DNA of 62,874 nucleotides from Gammaproteobacteria bacterium (GTDB lineage Bacteria; Pseudomonadota; Gammaproteobacteria; JAGOUN01): NCBI GenBank assembly GCA_021208965.1, contig JAJOJD010000030.1, positions 1 to 62,874 of the forward strand, read 5' to 3'. Shown piece by piece: positions 17,590 to 28,614 of this stretch (position 1 is its first letter; each line of letters starts with the position of its first letter). The notes under the pieces were generated by a model. It saw only the letters and a program-made list of their open reading frames with translations, ran no database searches and was not told where the DNA came from. The position numbers and the translations under genes were made by a program.

Positions 17590-18945
17590 ATGTTGCGAAA
17601 ACTCTATTGGAAAATTTTTATTTGGTTTTGGCTAGCGATGTGTCTCACTATTGTGGTGATTGCACTTATCTCGTCGCGAGTGACGCAGCAATCGTCGAGC
17701 GGCGATGATGATCAGCATGTTTTTATTTCAGCAATATCAGCCGCCGCTATTATTATGATTAACTCTGGCGATAAAGCGCAGATAGTGGCATGGCAGGATT
17801 ACCTGCATCGACACTATGAAATTCAGCTTATGCTGCTTTCGCTCGATTCTTCTGATCGTACTGAAATGAGTGATGTTTTTTTGCCGATTGTTAATAAAAT
17901 TCAACACAACAATCTTAAAGCGAATACCGTTATTTCTCCTCCTTTTGTGATTGGGCAGCCGATTATGGATAACGCCGGAAGGCATTATCGTCTGGTGGCC
18001 AAATTGCCAGAAGAAGTGTTCGAGCATTATAGTTTTAATCGTGGAAACATTATTTTTCGTTTTGTTGCGGCTATTTTAATGGGTGGTTTTATTTGTTATT
18101 TATTGTCGCTATATTTGTTGCGCCCTATTCGCGTCTTGCAGCGTGCGGCGCGCAAGTTGGGTCGGGGGGAGTTTCAGACACGAGTCAGTGCATTGTTGGG
18201 GGATAGAAAAGACGAAATTGGTGAGTTGGCGAATGATTTTGATGATATGGCTAGGCGACTGGAGTTGCTAGTTCAATCAAAGCAACAATTGTTGCAAGAT
18301 ATTTCCCATGAATTACGCTCTCCGCTCGCACGTCTTTCAGTTGCATTGGAAATTGCCCGTGATAAAAGCCCTCACCTCATCAAAGAATTGGCGCGTATTG
18401 AGCATGAAACAGAAAAACTGAGTGAATTGATTCGCCAGATTTTATCGTTATCCAGTTTAGATGCACTTAATACTCCTCGTTCTTTTGGCGCGGTTGACTT
18501 GGTGGAGCTTCTAAACAGCATTGTGAGTGATGCAAATTATGAGGCACAAAGCTATCGTGCATTACCCATTACGCTGTCTGCGCCACAACACTGTCTTATA
18601 CAGGCAAATTATGATTTATTGCGTAGTGCTATCGAGAACATTATTAGAAATGCGTTACGTTATACGCCGCATGATGGCGCTATATCGGTTGCTCTTGTTG
18701 AAAAAGATAAAGAAATTGAAATTAATGTGGAAGATTCAGGGCCAGGTATTCCTGAGGAAATGTTATTACATATTTTTGACCCATTTTTTCGTGCCGACAC
18801 TTCGCGAACGCAAGAGACCGGCGGTTTCGGTTTAGGTTTGGCGATTGCTAAACGTGCTATTTTATTGCATAAGGGAACCATCATGGCCAAAAACCTCACC
18901 GAATCGGGATTGCGCATTATGATAACATTGCCGTTTCTGCGTTAG
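17590..18945 (+). CDS. cpxA: CpxA-like sensor histidine kinase
   Basis: 451 residues from ATG 17590, which has ggagag 10-15 bases upstream. Domains: transmembrane helix at residues ~10-31, a periplasmic sensor of ~110 residues, a second helix (~155-178), HAMP (RVLQRAARKLGRGEFQTRVS), HisKA with the phospho-acceptor in DISHELRSPLARLSVALE (His near 240), and HATPase with NIIRNALRYTP, EDSGPGIPEEML, FDPFFRAD and GGFGLGLAIAKR. The SHELRSPLARL form and the long periplasmic loop are typical of CpxA. It would autophosphorylate in response to envelope damage and pass phosphate to Asp54 of the upstream regulator. No cpxP-like gene is nearby. Confidence 0.88.
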   Translation: MLRKLYWKIFIWFWLAMCLTIVVIALISSRVTQQSSSGDDDQHVFISAISAAAIIMINSGDKAQIVAWQDYLHRHYEIQLMLLSLDSSDRTEMSDVFLPIVNKIQHNNLKANTVISPPFVIGQPIMDNAGRHYRLVAKLPEEVFEHYSFNRGNIIFRFVAAILMGGFICYLLSLYLLRPIRVLQRAARKLGRGEFQTRVSALLGDRKDEIGELANDFDDMARRLELLVQSKQQLLQDISHELRSPLARLSVALEIARDKSPHLIKELARIEHETEKLSELIRQILSLSSLDALNTPRSFGAVDLVELLNSIVSDANYEAQSYRALPITLSAPQHCLIQANYDLLRSAIENIIRNALRYTPHDGAISVALVEKDKEIEINVEDSGPGIPEEMLLHIFDPFFRADTSRTQETGGFGLGLAIAKRAILLHKGTIMAKNLTESGLRIMITLPFLR

Positions 18946-18961
18946 AATCTATTGATTGCTT

Positions 18962-19492
18962 TTAAAGCATTGTCGCATTTTTTCGCAAATAGAGCGTTTG
19001 TATGATTCCAAATAATAGCGCGATGCTTAGAATGCCAAATACTTTAAAGTGTACCCATGTGTCTGTATCAAAATTGTAAGCAACGATGATATTGGCTGTT
19101 CCGATGATGATGAAAAATCCAATCCACATATAATTTAATTTTTTCCAAATATCCTCGGCCGCAGAAATTTTGTTTTTTAGCATATGCTGTAGCAGGGTTT
19201 TTTTGTAGCATAGTTGACTAGCCATAAATACGATGGCCATCAACCAATTGATCATTGTAGGTTTCCATTTAATAAATAATGGCTCACGGAAAATTAACGT
19301 CATTCCTCCAAAAACGAGAATCATGACACACGTGACGACTTGTATTAATTCAAATTTTTTATGTTTTATGCGCGTATAAACAACCTGTAGAATACTTGCC
19401 GCGATGGCAACGGTTGTTGCAGAATAAATCCCGAGAAATTTATAGGCGATAAAAAATAGAAACAGCGGGACTAAATCAAAAAATATATTCAT
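18962..19492 (-). CDS. yciB: Septation protein A / YciB family membrane protein
   Basis: 176 residues with five or six transmembrane helices. It starts NIFFDLVPLFLFFIAYKFLG, the family hallmark, and carries the conserved FIKWKPTMINWLM segment near residue 75 and WVHFKVFGI near 150. YciB/IspZ proteins act at the inner membrane in cell-envelope synthesis and intracellular septation. In many gammaproteobacteria yciB lies next to the PHP gene yciV/rnm, as here (divergent, 52 bases apart), which supports both calls. Confidence 0.93.
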   Translation of the reverse strand: MNIFFDLVPLFLFFIAYKFLGIYSATTVAIAASILQVVYTRIKHKKFELIQVVTCVMILVFGGMTLIFREPLFIKWKPTMINWLMAIVFMASQLCYKKTLLQHMLKNKISAAEDIWKKLNYMWIGFFIIIGTANIIVAYNFDTDTWVHFKVFGILSIALLFGIIQTLYLRKNATML

Positions 19493-19544
19493 CTGAGTAT
19501 CTGTAGTGTTATATTGTCGTTAACTCACTATATCAGTAGTCACC

Positions 19545-20369
19545 ATGAAAATCGATCTTCATACGCATTCTTACTATTCTGATGGGATGTTATCTCCGAC
19601 GGAGCTGCTCCGCCGCGCAATAGCTCAAAAAATAGACATTTTGGCATTGACAGATCATGATACGTTATTGGGAGTAGAAGAAATACAGCAAGCGGCGTTT
19701 AATCAACCGATACGGGTTATTCCAGGCCTTGAAATTTCCTGTCAATGGCGAGAGCAAACTATTCATATGATAGGTCTAAATGTCGATATCAATAACTTAT
19801 CTTTAAAAAAGAAGTTGGCCGAGGTCAGTGATATGCGTCGTCATCGCGCAGAGAATATCATGAGAAAATTAATGAAATTTGGCGTGCCTGGTTTAGACGA
19901 AAATGTTTCTCGATCGGTTAGAGGCGTTTATGGGCGTTTGCATATCAGTCGCTATTTGGTTGAAAAAGGATATGCAAGTTCGCATGGCCAAGCTTTTAAA
20001 CGGTTTTTATCGCGGGGGAAGGTGGGCTATCAACCGACTCAATGGATGGATTTAGAGGAGGCAGTTCAATTAATCCGTCACGCGAAGGGTATTTCAGTTA
20101 TCGCGCATCCTCGTCGTTATGATTTTACGATGAAAAAATTAGCGAGTTTACTGGAGGTTTTTAAGTCGCACGGTGGTGATGCTGTTGAGGTGGCGACAAC
20201 AGCGCAAAACAAATCCGATCAACAGCTGATTGCTGGTGTTGCTAAACAGTTAGATTTAGCCTTGTCCATAGGTTCAGATTTTCATGAGCCATGTGGATAC
20301 AATGAGCTTGGTAAAGCGAGCTTTTTGGTGAATACAGAAGGAATGAAGCGCGTTGCTGATTTACTGTAA
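19545..20369 (+). CDS. rnm: PHP-domain phosphoesterase, RNase AM (YciV/TrpH) family
   Basis: 274 residues, a full PHP domain. The metal-binding motifs are visible: IDLHTHSYYSDGMLSP at the N-terminus, LALTDHDTLLGVEE near residue 37, VIPGLEISC near 64, SVIAHPRRY near 190 and IGSDFHEPCGY near 245. The family contains 3',5'-nucleotide bisphosphate phosphatase / 5'-3' exoribonuclease AM, which trims 5' ends of small structured RNAs such as rRNA. Its end overlaps the promoter of the tmRNA gene: the -35 hexamer lies within the last codons. Confidence 0.88.
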   Translation: MKIDLHTHSYYSDGMLSPTELLRRAIAQKIDILALTDHDTLLGVEEIQQAAFNQPIRVIPGLEISCQWREQTIHMIGLNVDINNLSLKKKLAEVSDMRRHRAENIMRKLMKFGVPGLDENVSRSVRGVYGRLHISRYLVEKGYASSHGQAFKRFLSRGKVGYQPTQWMDLEEAVQLIRHAKGISVIAHPRRYDFTMKKLASLLEVFKSHGGDAVEVATTAQNKSDQQLIAGVAKQLDLALSIGSDFHEPCGYNELGKASFLVNTEGMKRVADLL

Positions 20370-20381
20370 GTGTACTATAAT
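20353..20381 (+). promoter_or_regulatory. Promoter of ssrA
   Basis: TTGCTG at 20353-20358, 17 bases, then a perfect TATAAT at 20376-20381. Transcription would start near 20388, a few bases before the mature 5' end of tmRNA at 20395, consistent with 5' trimming by RNase P. The -35 element is inside the 3' end of the PHP-domain gene, so ssrA has an independent sigma-70 promoter despite the tight spacing. Confidence 0.8.
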
Positions 20382-20394
20382 CACGGATTAGCAG

Positions 20395-20756
20395 GGGGGC
20401 GTTTTGGCTTCGACGCAGGTGATGAAACCTGAACTGCATGCCGAGCACGTGATAATCTCGTAAAACTTATTGCATAAATACAATCGCAAACGATGTAGCA
20501 TTTGACGATTCAGCTGACCTAGCGAAAGCTGCTTAATTGTCACCGCAAACCAAGTTCGCTTATGGGTTTGGGACGCGGTCATTAACATAAGCCAAGTGTT
20601 TAAGGTGCTTTGACTTAGGCAACGGAAATCAATAAAAGCTTCTCTCAAGTTGGCCTTCTTGTCGGCAGGCTTGAGTTAGATAAAGACAAGACTAAGCATG
20701 TAGACGTGAAGGCGTAGGATTTGCGGACGCGGGTTCAACTCCCGCCGCCTCCACCA
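20395..20756 (+). ncRNA. ssrA: Transfer-messenger RNA (tmRNA, 362 nt)
   Basis: Both ends of a tmRNA are clear. GGGGGCG at the 5' end pairs with CGCCTCC at the 3' end to make a 7-bp acceptor stem followed by A-CCA. The 5' TTTTGGCTTCGACG and 3' CGGGTTCAACTCCCG (T-arm) blocks are the tRNA-like domain. The internal reading frame starts at the resume codon GCA at 20486 and ends TAA at 20534-20536, giving the tag ANDVAFDDSADLAKAA (16 residues). E. coli encodes ANDENYALAA after the first alanine, so this tag is longer, acidic, and ends KAA. With SmpB (31105-31581) it rescues stalled ribosomes. CCA is encoded. Confidence 0.95.
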
Positions 20757-20916
20757 ATTTCTGCAAAAAATCAACATAAAAAACTCATGTCATTTGCATT
20801 GTTATTTAGGCTGGACAATCATCAGGCGCTGAACAAAGGCAAAAAACAGAGTAGCTTTTAGGGGTTGAATCTAGGATAATGTCCGCCACATTCAATAGGG
20901 CAGCAGATAAATTATT

Positions 20917-21552
20917 GTGACTCACGTATATAAAACCGAAGAAGAACAGATTGAAGATCTTAAGCGGTGGATTAAGTCTTATGGCCCGTCTATTTTAGCA
21001 GGGATAGTGCTCGCGATCGTGTGTCTCTATGGCTGGCGTTATTGGAACTCGTATCAACATGATCGTGCGGTTAGCGCCTCAACTTTGTATCAACACGTTG
21101 TTGAAGCTTATCAAACTAACAGTCAAGATGTTTTGGCGACTGTCTTATCTCAGTTGCAAGAACATTATCCCCATTCGCCGTATACTCAATACGCCTTATT
21201 CATTCAAGCTAAAATTTCTGTTGACGCAGAAGATTACAGCGGTGCGGATGCGGCGTTAAGTTGGGTTGTTGAGCATACTCGTGACCGTAGCATTGAATCG
21301 ATTGCTCGTTTGCGTTTAGGCGCGATACAAACAGCGGAGCACTATGAAGAAGCCGCTATTCAAACGCTAGAAAAGATAGATCAGCACTCTTTTAAAGGAC
21401 TCGCATTAATAAAAATTGGCGATGCTTATCACGCCTTAGGTAATGAAGAAAAAGCAAAACAGGCCTATATGGCGGCGAGTCAGTTATTACCAGATGCAAG
21501 TAATACCATGCCGACCTTAGGGGTTAAGCTTGACCAGTCGATTAAATCTTAG
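20917..21552 (+). CDS. yfgM: YfgM-like ancillary SecYEG translocon subunit
   Basis: 211 residues from a GTG start. A cytoplasmic N-terminal stretch (YKTEEEQIEDLKRWIKSYG) leads into one transmembrane helix (ILAGIVLAIVCLYGWRYWNS), then a periplasmic TPR-like domain (YTQYALFIQAKI, IARLRLGAIQTAEHYEEA, LIKIGDAYHALGNEEKAKQA). This is the YfgM layout, a membrane-anchored TPR protein that works with PpiD at the Sec translocon. The order yfgM-bamB-der is conserved in gammaproteobacteria, usually with hisS upstream. Here ssrA occupies that place. 160 bases between ssrA and this start hold no gene. Confidence 0.9.
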   Translation: MTHVYKTEEEQIEDLKRWIKSYGPSILAGIVLAIVCLYGWRYWNSYQHDRAVSASTLYQHVVEAYQTNSQDVLATVLSQLQEHYPHSPYTQYALFIQAKISVDAEDYSGADAALSWVVEHTRDRSIESIARLRLGAIQTAEHYEEAAIQTLEKIDQHSFKGLALIKIGDAYHALGNEEKAKQAYMAASQLLPDASNTMPTLGVKLDQSIKS

Positions 21553-21564
21553 GAGACATTAAAA

Positions 21565-22725
21565 ATGCAAATGTTACGATGGATATTCTTGACGGGCATT
21601 TTCTTGAATATGGGCTTTGCCCTTATGAGCTGTTCGTCTAAATTGCCAGATCCTACACCGCTTGCCGATTTTTCTGTTTCTGCGATTCTGGACGAACAAT
21701 GGTCTGCACATCCTAATGATGGTAATGAGGCGTTATTATTTAAGTTGTCTCCTGCAAGTGATGACGACTTTTTATATGTTGCGGGTAATAACGGTGAAGT
21801 GTCAGCGATTAACAGCCTCACAGGCAAGAAATTTTGGGCAACCACTTACCATGAATATCATTTTAGTAGTCATGTGGGGCTTAATTCGGAGGCTATTTAT
21901 TTAGGCACAGATACGGCTGACGTCGTTAAGCTGGATAAAAAAACGGGTGCGTTATTGTGGGCGAAATCTGTTCCAAGCACAGTTATTGCTGCACCTTTGG
22001 CTGTTGGCGATAAAGTGTTTGTGAAGAGCATTAATGGAGAAGTAACGTCGTTAAATGCTCAAACAGGTACACCAGTATGGAATTATCAACAAACACTTCC
22101 GTCATTAATTTTACGCGATGCGAGTGATTCCGTTGCGTATGATCAATTGCTGCTGGTTGGTTTTTCGAATGGCGTGTTGATCGCATTTGAGCAGCTGAGT
22201 GGTAATATTCGTTGGATAAAGCAAGTGAGTACTCCCGAGGGGAAAACAGACGTTGAGCGTATGGCAGATATTGCGGCCACGCCACAAATGAGGGGTAATG
22301 TTGTTTATGCGGCGACTTATCAGGGTAAAATGGTTGCCTTTGACCTGCGAACCCAAGACACCTTATGGGCAGCTGATGTGTCAACGTATAACGACTTTTC
22401 ATTGTCGAATACCGCATTATTTGTTGGGGATAATGAGGGAAATCTCATCGCGATTGATCGACAGTCTGGTGCCGTATTATGGAAGCAAGACGCCTTACGA
22501 TATCGTTATATTACTGCCCCCACTTATATCGATAACGATATTGTGGCTGTGGGAGATAAGGAAGGCTATTTGCATCTCTTGAGTGCGAAAGATGGTCATT
22601 TTATTGCGAGAACCAAAGTCCATGGTGATGGAATACTAACGGCTCCATTGTATTGTCATGGATATATTATTGTGCAAACTAATAATGGTCGTTTGTACGC
22701 TTATAGGATCAAGCAGACAACATAA
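21565..22725 (+). CDS. bamB: Outer-membrane assembly lipoprotein BamB
   Basis: 386 residues. The signal peptide ends LMSC-SS, a lipobox variant. The mature part is an eight-bladed WD/PQQ-like propeller, visible as repeats such as NSLTGKKFWATTY, DKKTGALLWAKS, NAQTGTPVWNYQQ, EQLSGNIRWIKQ, DLRTQDTLWAAD and DRQSGAVLWKQD. BamB is part of the BAM complex that inserts beta-barrel proteins into the outer membrane and docks on BamA. It lies between yfgM and der as in most relatives. Overlaps der by one base. The ribosome binding site is aggaga, 7-12 bases before ATG. Confidence 0.94.
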   Translation: MQMLRWIFLTGIFLNMGFALMSCSSKLPDPTPLADFSVSAILDEQWSAHPNDGNEALLFKLSPASDDDFLYVAGNNGEVSAINSLTGKKFWATTYHEYHFSSHVGLNSEAIYLGTDTADVVKLDKKTGALLWAKSVPSTVIAAPLAVGDKVFVKSINGEVTSLNAQTGTPVWNYQQTLPSLILRDASDSVAYDQLLLVGFSNGVLIAFEQLSGNIRWIKQVSTPEGKTDVERMADIAATPQMRGNVVYAATYQGKMVAFDLRTQDTLWAADVSTYNDFSLSNTALFVGDNEGNLIAIDRQSGAVLWKQDALRYRYITAPTYIDNDIVAVGDKEGYLHLLSAKDGHFIARTKVHGDGILTAPLYCHGYIIVQTNNGRLYAYRIKQTT

Positions 22726-24164
22726 TGACGACACCTATTATCGCTTTAGTTGGTCGCCCTAACGTTGGTAAGTCCACTTTATTTAATCGTTTAACCCGCA
22801 CACGTGATGCTATTGTCTCTGATTTTTCTGGGTTAACACGCGACCGTCAATATGGTCGAGCCCTCTATAATGGCCATCCCTATATTATTGTCGATACAGG
22901 CGGGATTGAGGGCAAAGAAACCGGCATTGAAGCCTTGGCAATTAAACAAACCGAATTAGCGATTCAAGAAGCCGATTGCGTTATTTTTATGGTTGATGCA
23001 AAAGCAGGAGTGACTGCCGCCGATGAAATGCTCGCGCATAAAATACGTTTGTTACAGAAACCCGTTCTTGTATTAGCGAACAAAATCGATAAAACACAAT
23101 CAGATGTTGCGTTAGCTCAGTTTTTTCAGTTAGGCTTAGGGGCCCCATTGGGAATATCAGCCGCTCACAATCAAGGTATTCTTCGGTTCTTGGATACCGT
23201 ATTTTCTGGTCATTTGGTTCCACTGGATGGCCGCGAACCTCATATCGATAATGTGCTCGATTCAGAGGTGAAAGGGATAAAAATAGCGATTATTGGTAAA
23301 CCGAATGTGGGTAAATCAACATTAGTTAACACCATGTTAGGAGAAGAGCGTGTTATTGTCTACGACATGCCTGGAACGACGCGCGATAGTATTTATATTC
23401 CTATGCAGCGATATGGGAAAAATTACACCCTGATTGATACCGCTGGCATTCGTCGAAAAAGTCGAACGCATGAAACGATTGAAAAATTTTCTATTATTAA
23501 ATCACTACAAGCCATTGATGAAGCTAATGTTGTGATTGTGGTTATCGATGCCAAAGAAAATGTGACCGATCAAGATTTGCATTTGCTTAACTATGCGGTT
23601 GAGTCTGGTTGCTCATTAATGGTGGCGATAAATAAATGGGATGCCCTAAATCAACAGGCAAGGCAAGAGATTAAGGCGGAATTGACACGGAAATTGACGT
23701 TTGTGAATTACGCTAAAATTCATTATATTTCTGCGTTGAATGACACGGGCATTGGTCAGCTCTTTACAACGATTGATGGGGTGTACGCAAGTGCGACAAA
23801 AAAACACAGTACTCATTTATTGAGCACTATTTTAAGTCAGGCCGTTCATCGTCATTCGCCACCGCAAATTTCTGGTCGACGGATTAAGCTTAAATATGCA
23901 CATAGCGGCGGGCATAACCCACCCATTATTGTGATTCACGGTAATCAAGTGGATCATTTGCCACAAGATTATCAACGCTATTTGATCAGTTTTTTTCGTG
24001 ACGCTTTAGGGCTTGTTGGAACACCGATCCGTCTTCAGCTGAAAACAGCCGACAATCCGTTTAAAGATAAACCTAATATTTTGACCGAGTCTCAACGCCG
24101 TCAACGTCAACGGGTGATTAGTTATGCAAAGGTTCAAAAGAAGAAGCGACAACGATCGAGTTAA
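22725..24164 (+). CDS. der: Ribosome biogenesis GTPase Der (EngA)
   Basis: 479 residues, two tandem GTPase domains, unique to Der. G1 motifs are GRPNVGKSTLFN (residue ~10) and GKPNVGKSTLVN (~191). G3 motifs are DTGGIEG and DTAGIRRKSR, G4 motifs ANKID and AINKWD. The C-terminal KH-like domain (GRRIKLKYAHSGG, near 385) follows, and a short basic tail KVQKKKRQRSS. Der is essential for maturation of the 50S subunit. Translation is probably coupled to bamB, since the bamB stop and der start share one base. Confidence 0.97.
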   Translation: MTTPIIALVGRPNVGKSTLFNRLTRTRDAIVSDFSGLTRDRQYGRALYNGHPYIIVDTGGIEGKETGIEALAIKQTELAIQEADCVIFMVDAKAGVTAADEMLAHKIRLLQKPVLVLANKIDKTQSDVALAQFFQLGLGAPLGISAAHNQGILRFLDTVFSGHLVPLDGREPHIDNVLDSEVKGIKIAIIGKPNVGKSTLVNTMLGEERVIVYDMPGTTRDSIYIPMQRYGKNYTLIDTAGIRRKSRTHETIEKFSIIKSLQAIDEANVVIVVIDAKENVTDQDLHLLNYAVESGCSLMVAINKWDALNQQARQEIKAELTRKLTFVNYAKIHYISALNDTGIGQLFTTIDGVYASATKKHSTHLLSTILSQAVHRHSPPQISGRRIKLKYAHSGGHNPPIIVIHGNQVDHLPQDYQRYLISFFRDALGLVGTPIRLQLKTADNPFKDKPNILTESQRRQRQRVISYAKVQKKKRQRSS

Positions 24165-24175
24165 ATCGTTCGATT

Positions 24176-25160
24176 TTAGGATAATAATTGACTGTTTTTC
24201 CAACCAAATAAAGCTTTTTTATTCGCTTCTGGTTTTTCTGATAAATATACTTTATTCCAATTCAAGGCGGAATCTATATCCCATCGTCCTTTATAAGTAT
24301 TAATGTAAAAGGAAACCAATATCGCTGCTATAAAAATAGGATTTGGTTTAGTGTGCCCTCTACAGAAGGCGATATAAAGCCCCGGCAAGCAATCAACCAT
24401 TAATCGTGGCCCGAATGAATAACCACCCCACCAAATCGGAAATCGTGAAATAATCATTAGATGTAAAATTGGCCATACAATTCCAAAAATAATAAAAAAT
24501 TTATTGTTTAACTTGAACCAATTTATAAACAGTAAAAAGGGTGAAAAAGTTAATAATCCTCGAGAGGGACAGAATAAATGACCATATAGCGCTGACCAAA
24601 AATTCGTATTAGATAATCTTGACGGCATATAATACGGTGGTAAAAAATTGGAATAATAATGTTGCGAGAAAACTGAAAATATAAATAAAAAACATATCCT
24701 GTGCAGAAAAAAATATACAAGGGATGAGGATATTATCAGGGTATAATCTTGCCATCACTAAAAATAGGCAAATCAAACAGACGCAGGTGATTCCTTGTTG
24801 AGTGTAAATATCATATTTAAACGTGTCGACCCCCAATAGTTCTAATACAGCAATAATAGGTAGCGTGACGATAGCGGTGCCGATAGGAAAAGCATAAAGG
24901 GAGTGATCAGCCGTTTCGTCAATCCTGAAATCATTTTTTATATCATAAGAATCTAGATAAAACGTGTGATGTTGAATGAGCGATGTCGCAGGTAAAATAT
25001 TATAGCGTGAGTCACTGTTTTCAAATCTTGCGGGTGCGCACAGAACAAGAATAATGATTAATGCACATATAAAAACTTTTAATAAAAGATGGCTGCTGCG
25101 TCGCATATCACTGGAAACTAAGAATTCATTACACCTAAATGACCTTTTTCTTCTAACCAT
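24176..25160 (-). pseudogene. Broken multi-pass membrane protein, glycosyltransferase-C-like
   Basis: The 5' part (25160 or 25106 to 24609) begins with a membrane helix (LLLKVFICALIIILVLCA) and carries HSLYAFPIGTAIVTLPIIAV. The 3' part (24628-24176, another frame) carries NTNFWSALYGHLFCPSRGLL, FSPFLLF and FPIWWGGYSFGPRLMVDCLP. These segments occur together in large GT-C-like integral membrane proteins of some 450-550 residues. Here the two parts total about 330 residues and meet near 24640-24665 in different frames, where the second reads SQHYYSNFLPPYYM. Both a frameshift and loss of internal helices seem likely. No precise substrate or name can be given. It runs head-to-tail after parE with about 10 bases between. 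Confidence 0.6.
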
Positions 25161-25169
25161 GCTTTTCGG

Positions 25170-27050
<1,881 letters not shown>

Positions 27051-27212
27051 TCATAACATCCCAAATTTAGAGGGACAAATAGTATGTTGCCATACGCATC
27101 AATATAGCTACTGTTGATGGAGTGGCGAGAATGACGAATGTGGTGAATAATTACTTGGGTTTTTTATAAGAAAGAATTTCTGTCTGAGATCGGGTTGGCA
27201 TGACAGATTTTC

Positions 27213-27218
27213 TATAAT
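27213..27218 (+). promoter_or_regulatory. Possible -10 element of the desaturase gene
   Basis: A perfect TATAAT 41 bases before the likely ATG at 27259. No good -35 hexamer lies at 16-18 bases upstream. The nearest TTGGCA is only 12 bases away. The rest of the 27015-27258 divergent gap shows nothing else I can name. Confidence 0.35.
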
Positions 27219-27258
27219 GTGCTATTCTTGGCGGCAGTTATTCAATAAAAGGTATGTT

Positions 27259-28386
27259 ATGCAAAATACATCGAACAAAGTTAACTGGCTGAATACTATT
27301 TTTCTCATCGCAACGTTTGTGGTTGGTGTTTCGGGTGCAATCATTCTGACAAGTTTCGGAATGGTGAAATGGCAGACGTGGGCGTTTACCGGCGTTTATA
27401 TCTTTATGACAGGGATTGCGATTACGGCAGGTTATCATCGTTTATTTGCACATAAATCTTACGAAGCGCATCCTGTCATTGCTTTTGTGTTGGCAATGTT
27501 GGGTTCGGCGTGTTTTGAAGGCAGCGTTCTGGAGTGGGGGACGGATCATCGTAATCATCATCGGTATGTAGATACAGAAAAAGATCCCTACAATATTCAT
27601 CAAGGTTTTTGGTATGCTCATATTGGTTGGTTAATTCGTTTAGATCCGAGTAAGCGCGATTTTTCGAATGTTGCCGATTTATCTGCATCACCACTGTTGC
27701 GTTTTCAACATCGGTATTTTCCATGGATTGCTGTTTTTATGGGCTTTGTGTTGCCCACCTTGGTCTGCAGTTTATGGGGAGATGCTTGGGCGGGATTCAT
27801 TGTTGCGGGTGTTTTTCGTACCGTATTTAATCATCATTCGACTTTTTTCATTAATTCTCTGTGCCATTGGGCAGGGAAGCGAACCTACACGGAAGAACAA
27901 ACGGCCCGTGATAATTGGATCACCGCTTTAGTCACGATGGGCGAAGGATTTCATAATTTTCACCATCAATTTCCCTTAGATTATCGTAATGGCATTCGTT
28001 GGTTTCATTTTGACCCGACGAAATGGCTGATTTTTGGTTTATCAAAAGTTGGATTAGCCGGTAATTTACGTCGCATCTGTCGTCATAAAATATTGCAATT
28101 CAAGTTACGTGTGGATGAAGCGCGGTTAAAACGAAAGCATCATGCCGATAGCTTGTTTATTCATCAGAAAGTCGAACCCTTGAAGGCGCATTTAGTAAAC
28201 CTCATCGAGAAAATTGTTCATCTTGAGGCGGAACTGGCTTCTTTATTGAACGCCACGAAAATAGAGCATGCCAAAGGTAAATATCAAGAGTGCAAATCCC
28301 AGCTTCAAGGTTGTTTGCATAACTTGAAAACGGTTCAAAAAGAGCTAAATCTCTCTTTGGTCAATTGGCGAGCATTGTGTATCTAA
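27259..28386 (+). CDS. Fatty acid (acyl-CoA delta-9 type) desaturase with a coiled-coil tail
   Basis: 375 residues from ATG 27259, which follows an AAAGG ribosome binding site; an upstream in-frame start at 27217 lacks one. A di-iron membrane desaturase: four membrane helices and the three histidine boxes HRLFAH (~residue 62), DHRNHHRYVDTEKDP (~98) and EGFHNFHHQFPLDYRNG (~235). It introduces a cis double bond into saturated acyl chains, adjusting membrane fluidity. Odd: after the catalytic core ends near residue 285 there are about 90 more residues predicted as helical coiled coil (EPLKAHLVNLIEKIVHLEAE, KYQECKSQLQGCLHNLKTVQ), which most family members lack. Confidence 0.9.
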   Translation: MQNTSNKVNWLNTIFLIATFVVGVSGAIILTSFGMVKWQTWAFTGVYIFMTGIAITAGYHRLFAHKSYEAHPVIAFVLAMLGSACFEGSVLEWGTDHRNHHRYVDTEKDPYNIHQGFWYAHIGWLIRLDPSKRDFSNVADLSASPLLRFQHRYFPWIAVFMGFVLPTLVCSLWGDAWAGFIVAGVFRTVFNHHSTFFINSLCHWAGKRTYTEEQTARDNWITALVTMGEGFHNFHHQFPLDYRNGIRWFHFDPTKWLIFGLSKVGLAGNLRRICRHKILQFKLRVDEARLKRKHHADSLFIHQKVEPLKAHLVNLIEKIVHLEAELASLLNATKIEHAKGKYQECKSQLQGCLHNLKTVQKELNLSLVNWRALCI

Positions 28387-28556
28387 CCTCTTTCTACTGC
28401 ACATTGGCCTCTTAAGTGCCAAAATTGCATGCAAAATGGCATTTCAATTGCCGTTTTGTGACAAAAGAGTGAAACATGCAGAGCGTATTTTTTCAGCTGA
28501 TTTGACGGGATTGAAAGAAAAACGATTATCCCCGATCAAGCGTTGTATGCTCCTGC

Positions 28557-28600
28557 CACTCCCACCTCATGAAGCATGAAGCATGAGGTGGGAGTGTTTT
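28557..28600 (+). terminator. Strong intrinsic terminator after the desaturase gene
   Basis: CACTCCCACCTCATG (28557-28571), a 10-base loop, then the exact reverse complement CATGAGGTGGGAGTG (28582-28596) followed by TTTT. A 15-bp perfect stem with a T-run on the plus side. It lies between the convergent desaturase and 794-residue membrane protein genes. The minus side has no T-run, so it mainly serves the plus strand. The remaining part of the 28387-28614 gap shows no gene. Confidence 0.85.
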
Positions 28601-28614
28601 CAGAGCTTGGGATT

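Noticed and set aside
20388-20648. 86-codon minus-strand frame over the tmRNA gene
   Set aside because: The DNA is a clear tmRNA with pairing ends and tag frame; the frame is incidental.
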